NCBI GenBank assembly: GCA_002340325.1
Contig: DDLV01000092.1
Location: forward strand, 1-11,615
Reading direction: 5' to 3'
From: Glaciecola sp. UBA2563
GTDB taxonomy: Bacteria; Pseudomonadota; Gammaproteobacteria; Enterobacterales; Alteromonadaceae
DNA: 11,615 nt
The position numbers were made by a program, and so were the translations under genes. The notes beneath the pieces were generated by a model that made no database searches, was not told the DNA's origin, and saw only the letters and a list, made by a program, of their open reading frames with translations. Positions 7,529 to 11,615 of the stretch are shown in pieces (positions within the stretch are counted from its first letter, which is position 1; each line of letters begins with the position of its first letter).

Positions 7529-9704
7529 TCGTGCTCTCCTGACGAAGTGGCAGTTTTATGTCTATAAGGAGGCCGCCAAGCTCACTGGATGAAGCCGTTA
7601 TTTTACCCTTGTGCGCTTCGATTATGCTTTTACAAATCGACAAGCCTAAACCACTTCCGCCCGTTTCCCGACTGCGAGACGACTCGACCCGAAAAAGTCT
7701 TTCAAACAATTTAGGTAATTCATCAGGCGCCACACCCGGCTTGCTGTCTTCAATGTAAACGCTGAGAAATTTGTCAGTAATTTTAGCGGTCAATTTGATT
7801 TCACCAGGCGAATCGGTATAGGCCAGACTATTATTGATAAGATTGGCCAAGACTTGTTTTATGCGGTCTTTGTCAATTGATATGGATTGAGACGAGGGCA
7901 AATGATTTTCGAATAGCCACTCAAAGGCCCTCATTTGCACCAAGTCTCGAAATTCATCCTGCCATTTTGCAAATAGTTCGCTGATATCTTCCTCAGTAAC
8001 GCGCATATTAAGTGCTCCAATATCTGACTGCGCTAGCTGATAGATATCACTGATCATGCGATTAATATCGGAGATTTTCTCAATCAGTCTTTCGTAAGAT
8101 GCATCAACGTCGTCAACCAGATTGTGCTTAAGCGCTTCTACCTTTAACTGTAAAGCGGTCAAGGGCGTTCGTAACTCATGTGACACATCGGCTAAAAGTT
8201 GATTTTTTTGCCGCAAAGTATTTTCATACAGCGACACTCGAAGTAAGCTTAATTTACGTCTTTGCCACAAAACAAAAATAATTGCCAGAGAAAGTGCGAC
8301 AACACAAAGTATTACAAGATGTAAGCGCTGCTGAAGGTTTTCTTGTGTACGCAGCTCTTGTTCTTTTTGTACTTTGATTTGCTCCAGTTCACTGACTTTT
8401 AACTCTTCTTCCAAAAGGTTCATATCGCGTTTATAGCGTTCAGTCTTTTCACGCTGGTCTTCGGTATTGAGAAGCTCCTGCAACTCGAGTGTTTGTTCTA
8501 AATGGAAAAAAGCTTTATCAATTTGTCCTAGCGCCTGATATGTCCGCGCAAGTAATTCATGTGCTTCACGTTTTTTATTGTCCAGAGATAGCTCTTCAGC
8601 AATAGCTAGGCTATTTTTAATCCATGGCAATGCTTTAGAATATTCTTTTGTATCGAAAAAATAATCGCCAAAACTGTAGTCTACAGACAGCGTTTGAAAG
8701 GGGCTGTCTCTAATGTCTGCATATTTTTTCGCGAGTTGTAAATTTTGTAAACGTTCAGCCTGATTGTCTAATGTTGCAAAAATATTTGAACGTTGAAGAT
8801 AAGCCCTTGAAAACTGTCTAGGTGAGTCTATTTGCCCAAGGACTTCAATTGCTGCTGCATTGTTTTTCAATGCGTTTGAATACTTTTCCAAATCTATATG
8901 GATATTGGCGATACCGATATAGGAATAAGATATGTTGTAAGGCCCGCCAATCTTTTTATCCATTGCCAGAGCCTTCTCATAATAAACAAGCGCATTAGCT
9001 GGTTCATTGGAGTCTTCGTAGACTTCTCCGATATTATAGTAGACTGTCGCTAACCGCTCCTCATTACCGATTCGCTCAATAATAACCCTTGATTGGTGCA
9101 GATATTCTAGTGCCTTGGATAGGTCGCCAAGCGACACATACATCACGCCCAGTTGATTAAGCGTCACTGATTTACCTTCATCATCGTTTTCTTTTATAAA
9201 GGCTTCAAGTGATAACTCCAAGTAACGCTTTGCATCTATCCAGTCCATCACTGAACTCAAAATCGTGCCATAACCCAGATAAGCCTCTCCAAGTAACTCA
9301 TTGTTGCCTTGCGATACTTCGACGGCTTGAAACGCATATTCTTTAGCTTTTACAAAATCATTACGCATTCTCTCTAATGCGGTCAATGCAATTAGTAGAT
9401 TGGCACGATTCTTTTGACTTAATATGGATTGCGATTCGTTAGACCGGGAAAGAATACGCTCTGCTTCATCGTAGTCACCGGTTCCCATTATCAGCCTTGC
9501 AAGGTACATTCTTGCTTTTGTGTGAACATCCGGGTGCGGATGCAGCATAAGTTCCTGCAACCGCGCTCTATTATCTTCAGTATTTTGAACAAGATCTCCA
9601 ATCTCATCCTCCAATGCCTCAATATCGTCGGCATTTTCATCTGCATTGGCAAAAAAACTCAATAAGGCGGTGGTCAGTACAATCACCAGTAATTGTTTAA
9701 ACAT
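7521..9704 (-). CDS. TPR-sensor histidine kinase with BaeS-like core
   Basis: Membrane sensor kinase of 727 residues. Order of parts: signal peptide (1-21, cleavage near ANA-DE); eight or nine TPR-like helix pairs at about 63-412 with a period near 40 residues (for example 179-216, 219-255, 377-412); a charged coiled coil at about 413-460; one membrane helix at 461-480; dimerisation/phosphoacceptor domain with DVSHELRTPL and His509; ATPase domain with N-box NLINNS at 621-626, G1-like DSKPG at 653-657, KLFERLFRVE at 665-674, and the G2 box GGSGLGL at 682-688. The DSxPG, KLFER and GGSGLGL combination is the one seen in BaeS. No HAMP domain lies between the membrane helix and the H-box. The predicted topology puts the TPRs in the periplasm, where they probably sense protein or peptide partners (inference). 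A CAGG ribosome site lies 6 nt before the ATG. It is first in an operon with the response regulator. Confidence 0.93.
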   Translation of the reverse strand: MFKQLLVIVLTTALLSFFANADENADDIEALEDEIGDLVQNTEDNRARLQELMLHPHPDVHTKARMYLARLIMGTGDYDEAERILSRSNESQSILSQKNRANLLIALTALERMRNDFVKAKEYAFQAVEVSQGNNELLGEAYLGYGTILSSVMDWIDAKRYLELSLEAFIKENDDEGKSVTLNQLGVMYVSLGDLSKALEYLHQSRVIIERIGNEERLATVYYNIGEVYEDSNEPANALVYYEKALAMDKKIGGPYNISYSYIGIANIHIDLEKYSNALKNNAAAIEVLGQIDSPRQFSRAYLQRSNIFATLDNQAERLQNLQLAKKYADIRDSPFQTLSVDYSFGDYFFDTKEYSKALPWIKNSLAIAEELSLDNKKREAHELLARTYQALGQIDKAFFHLEQTLELQELLNTEDQREKTERYKRDMNLLEEELKVSELEQIKVQKEQELRTQENLQQRLHLVILCVVALSLAIIFVLWQRRKLSLLRVSLYENTLRQKNQLLADVSHELRTPLTALQLKVEALKHNLVDDVDASYERLIEKISDINRMISDIYQLAQSDIGALNMRVTEEDISELFAKWQDEFRDLVQMRAFEWLFENHLPSSQSISIDKDRIKQVLANLINNSLAYTDSPGEIKLTAKITDKFLSVYIEDSKPGVAPDELPKLFERLFRVESSRSRETGGSGLGLSICKSIIEAHKGKITASSSELGGLLIDIKLPLRQESTND
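7536..7540 (-). promoter_or_regulatory. Strong ribosome binding site for the response regulator
   Basis: Reads AGGAG on the minus strand, 7 nt before the regulator ATG and inside the 3' end of the kinase coding region. With the ATGACTAA overlap this supports the regulator start and coupled translation. Confidence 0.8.
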
Positions 9705-9994
9705 AGAAAACCTGCGTCAAAAAAATCGCGATTGCTAGTCCACGTAGTGAGAGAGCCAACATGATGTCGTAGGGGCGATTTGAGGTAATAAAAGCATTAG
9801 GATATAAACGCAAGCGGAGTTGGTTTTTTGTCATATAGCGTTACCTTGGAGTAAGGCGGATAGATGAATCTAACCGTTCGTTTTGGTAAGCACTTTCCAC
9901 TGTTTCTCCCTGTTTATCATTGTTCATTACTATTCTTTGCTGGTGATTGTTAGCTATTACTGTTTATTGCTTTTGTAGCTTTTATTGCCGAAGC

Positions 9995-10026
9995 AAAAAA
10001 CATGCTGGAAACCGAAGTGTTCCAGC
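9995..10026 (-). terminator. Second hairpin terminator, UUCG loop
   Basis: On the minus strand GCTGGAA (10020-10026) pairs with TTCCAGC (10004-10010). The inner part reads CACTTCGGT and can close a UUCG tetraloop with one bulged C. ATG and then six T (9995-10000) follow. On the plus strand the same stem is followed by GA and five T (10029-10033), so it may also stop rightward transcripts. It lies about 50 bp downstream of the first terminator. Confidence 0.7.
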
Positions 10027-10075
10027 GATTTTTCAAGCTTGGGCATTTTACAATTTACCTATTGATTTCAAGAGC

Positions 10076-10115
10076 AAAAAAGCCAGCGACTACAAAATGC
10101 AAAATAGTCGCTGGC
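10076..10115 (-). terminator. Rho-independent terminator of the LamG gene
   Basis: A perfect 11-bp stem is formed by GCCAGCGACTA (10082-10092) and TAGTCGCTGGC (10105-10115) with a 12-nt loop. On the minus strand it is followed immediately by six T (10076-10081). It starts 16 bp downstream of the LamG stop codon. Stem strength and T-run make this a textbook intrinsic terminator. Confidence 0.92.
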
Positions 10116-10131
10116 GATTTCAGTGGCGTGC

Positions 10132-11615
10132 TTATTCAGCCCGCAAGAGGAAAACCTTAACCGAGGTACTGTGATTTCCGTCGTCATCAATCGTGTAGTA
10201 GGTGAAACTATCCTCCAACACGTTACTTGCTGAATCAAAATAGAAATCAAACTGCCCTGTATACGCGTCAATGATAAGCTCACCAGAGGTTGGATACTCA
10301 TCGATTACAGCACTATGTCCGACATCCAAAGGCAACGTTCCACTGACTAAACTATCACCCTTAGCGCCAAGCGAGATGCCACTGCTTTCGTAAGTAACTC
10401 CGCCTTTCTCCTGTCCGATAAATCCGCTTGTGCTTTTGTCAGTCGCATTTGCGTCTTCGAAATCGAGGTATGTAATAAGTCCGCTTTCAGCGCCAGTCAG
10501 CGAACGTCCCATATTCTGATTTATCTCATTGGCAGATAGTGCTCTGTCCCAAATTCGCACGTTGTCGAGTTTGCCATAGAAATAATCTAAATCATCGCTG
10601 TCTGCACCCCATGCACCAAGGCGAATTTGAACATCAGTATTGACATTGCCGACTCGGCTAGCACTCTTACTGTCTCGTTCCACTCCGTTGACATAAAGCC
10701 TAACCCTATTTGCATTTCGGTCAACTACCCCTGCTAAATGTACCCATTCGTTAAAGGGGACTTCACTTCTGTGTTCAGCACGCCTCATTTTGTTTCCATC
10801 TGCAATGTAAAAAGCGGGATTGAGGTCGCCATTCCTAAGATGCAGGTTTAAAGACCAACCTGGTATATTTACCCCAGTGGCTGCCTTTTTTGTAACCAAA
10901 TCCCTGAATTCACCTGCACTAGAAGGATCGACAAATATCCATGATTCTACCGTGAAACTTCCATTACCAAACAGCTGTGACTCATCATGCGCAATATTAA
11001 CCGTGCTTTGCTGTCCATTGAGGTCAAGCACAGTGTTACTTATTTGCGCAGATACCGGTGAATTAATGTACTCAACCATAAATCGACCTGTAGCATCTAA
11101 TGCAGTATCCACCTGGTCATTGTAGTTGAGATACGCAAGAAGGTCTGAGGCATACGGATCAGCACCAAGATGCATTGATGCCTGTATTTCAGATTGACTT
11201 AATACACGGCTCCATATGCGCGTTTCTTCCAGTGCACCGTTAAAAAATGATGAAGAAAGCGACTTGTCCGCGCCAAGTATAATATCACCATCGTTTGCTT
11301 CCATCTGAATAGTCCTACGAACGGCTAGTTCACCATCAGCATAGATACTAAGCTCACCCGATATATCATCGTATGACGCAGCAAGATGTGTCCACTGTTG
11401 CTGCTGCAGGAAAATGCCGGTTGTCAGTTCAGCACCACCAAACCACGTATATACTTCTCCACTGCCTTTTATAGCAAATATTGAACGCCCGGGGCCACTA
11501 GCATCTGTCTGCATCATAATGCGCCTGATGCCGCCAGCTGAACTGTCCATTCTCACCCATGATTCAATCGTAAATGAGGTTGCAGCAGGGTCAAATTCGC
11601 TGATCAGGACTCGTG
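10132..11615 (-). CDS. LamG-domain protein with C-terminal cadherin/Ig-like domain (5' end outside window)
   Basis: The 3' part of a large gene. The frame stays open to the window edge: the residues before the GTG at 11554-11556 read FTIESWV, the usual opening of a LamG/concanavalin A-like domain, so that GTG is internal. Counting from it, the first LamG domain runs to about residue 135 (WTHLAASYD, LEETRIWSRVLSQSEI). A second runs about 155-345 (SFTVESWIF, EWVHLAGVVD, VRLYVNGVE, LDNVRIWDRALSANEI). A C-terminal domain at about 405-474 (SGELIIDAYTGQFDFYF, SFTYYTIDDDGN) resembles tandem cadherin/bacterial Ig-like repeats. Such proteins are usually secreted or surface-bound and contact glycans or other cells. 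No C-terminal sorting signal is visible, and the protein simply ends in LLRAE. The export signal, if any, lies outside the window. Ligand and function are unknown. Confidence 0.88.
   Translation of the reverse strand, partial: RVLISEFDPAATSFTIESWVRMDSSAGGIRRIMMQTDASGPGRSIFAIKGSGEVYTWFGGAELTTGIFLQQQQWTHLAASYDDISGELSIYADGELAVRRTIQMEANDGDIILGADKSLSSSFFNGALEETRIWSRVLSQSEIQASMHLGADPYASDLLAYLNYNDQVDTALDATGRFMVEYINSPVSAQISNTVLDLNGQQSTVNIAHDESQLFGNGSFTVESWIFVDPSSAGEFRDLVTKKAATGVNIPGWSLNLHLRNGDLNPAFYIADGNKMRRAEHRSEVPFNEWVHLAGVVDRNANRVRLYVNGVERDSKSASRVGNVNTDVQIRLGAWGADSDDLDYFYGKLDNVRIWDRALSANEINQNMGRSLTGAESGLITYLDFEDANATDKSTSGFIGQEKGGVTYESSGISLGAKGDSLVSGTLPLDVGHSAVIDEYPTSGELIIDAYTGQFDFYFDSASNVLEDSFTYYTIDDDGNHSTSVKVFLLRAE

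Larger units (their letters stand above)
9705..10131. other. 427-bp non-coding gap with terminators and kinase leader
   Basis: Both flanking genes are leftward. The right third (9995-10115) holds two hairpin terminators that should end the LamG gene transcript. The left part (about 9705-9960) must hold the promoter of the kinase operon, but I see no well-spaced -35/-10 pair. TTTATAT around 9800-9808 on the minus strand is a possible -10-like element. A perfect palindrome AATCGCGATT at 9724-9733 lies about 20 bp before the kinase ATG. No real gene is evident. Confidence 0.55.

Noticed and set aside
9752..9775. Possible BaeR box (CATCATGTTGGC on the minus strand) in the kinase leader
   Set aside because: It matches the E. 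coli BaeR consensus only if two bases are inserted, so it cannot be told from chance without a motif search.
9947..10174. Plus-strand 75-codon open frame in the terminator region
   Set aside because: It runs through both hairpin terminators into the LamG coding region, and its product is low-complexity without any motif.

Overview
The window looks like chromosomal DNA of a marine-type gammaproteobacterium, most plausibly an Alteromonadales relative. This is inferred from the moderate GC, the AcrB-superfamily exporter, the BaeSR-like kinase core and the large LamG surface-type protein; no rRNA or marker gene fixes the taxon. There is no sign of phage, insertion sequence, CRISPR array or tRNA. 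Two genes run off the edges: an RND efflux permease on the left and a LamG-domain protein on the right.

Left part (1-4725): the permease reads rightwards and meets, tail to tail with an 8-bp overlap, a Tat-exported NAD-dependent epimerase-like protein. In that protein the catalytic tyrosine position of the YxxxK motif reads as phenylalanine. A 189-bp divergent spacer separates it from a rightward GNAT acetyltransferase.

Middle (4753-6835): a leftward pair, an EamA/DMT transporter followed after 60 bp by a family-25 glycosyltransferase, is probably one transcription unit. The 331-bp non-coding stretch upstream carries a cluster of AGTAT/ATACT half-sites and other short repeats that look like operators.

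Right part (6836-9704): a leftward two-gene operon encodes a sensor kinase and an OmpR-type response regulator. The kinase has a signal peptide, eight or nine periplasmic TPR-like repeats, a coiled coil, one membrane helix and a BaeS-like catalytic core with no HAMP domain. The regulator is strongly BaeR-like. The two genes overlap by 8 bp, and a strong Shine-Dalgarno sequence for the regulator lies inside the kinase gene. This domain combination is the most distinctive system here.

Far right (9705-11615): a 427-bp gap holds two hairpin terminators in tandem, followed upstream by the 3' part of the LamG protein gene (two LamG domains and a C-terminal cadherin/Ig-like domain).

BaeSR systems elsewhere control RND exporters, so a link between this kinase-regulator pair and the permease (or the EamA exporter) is an attractive but unproven inference.
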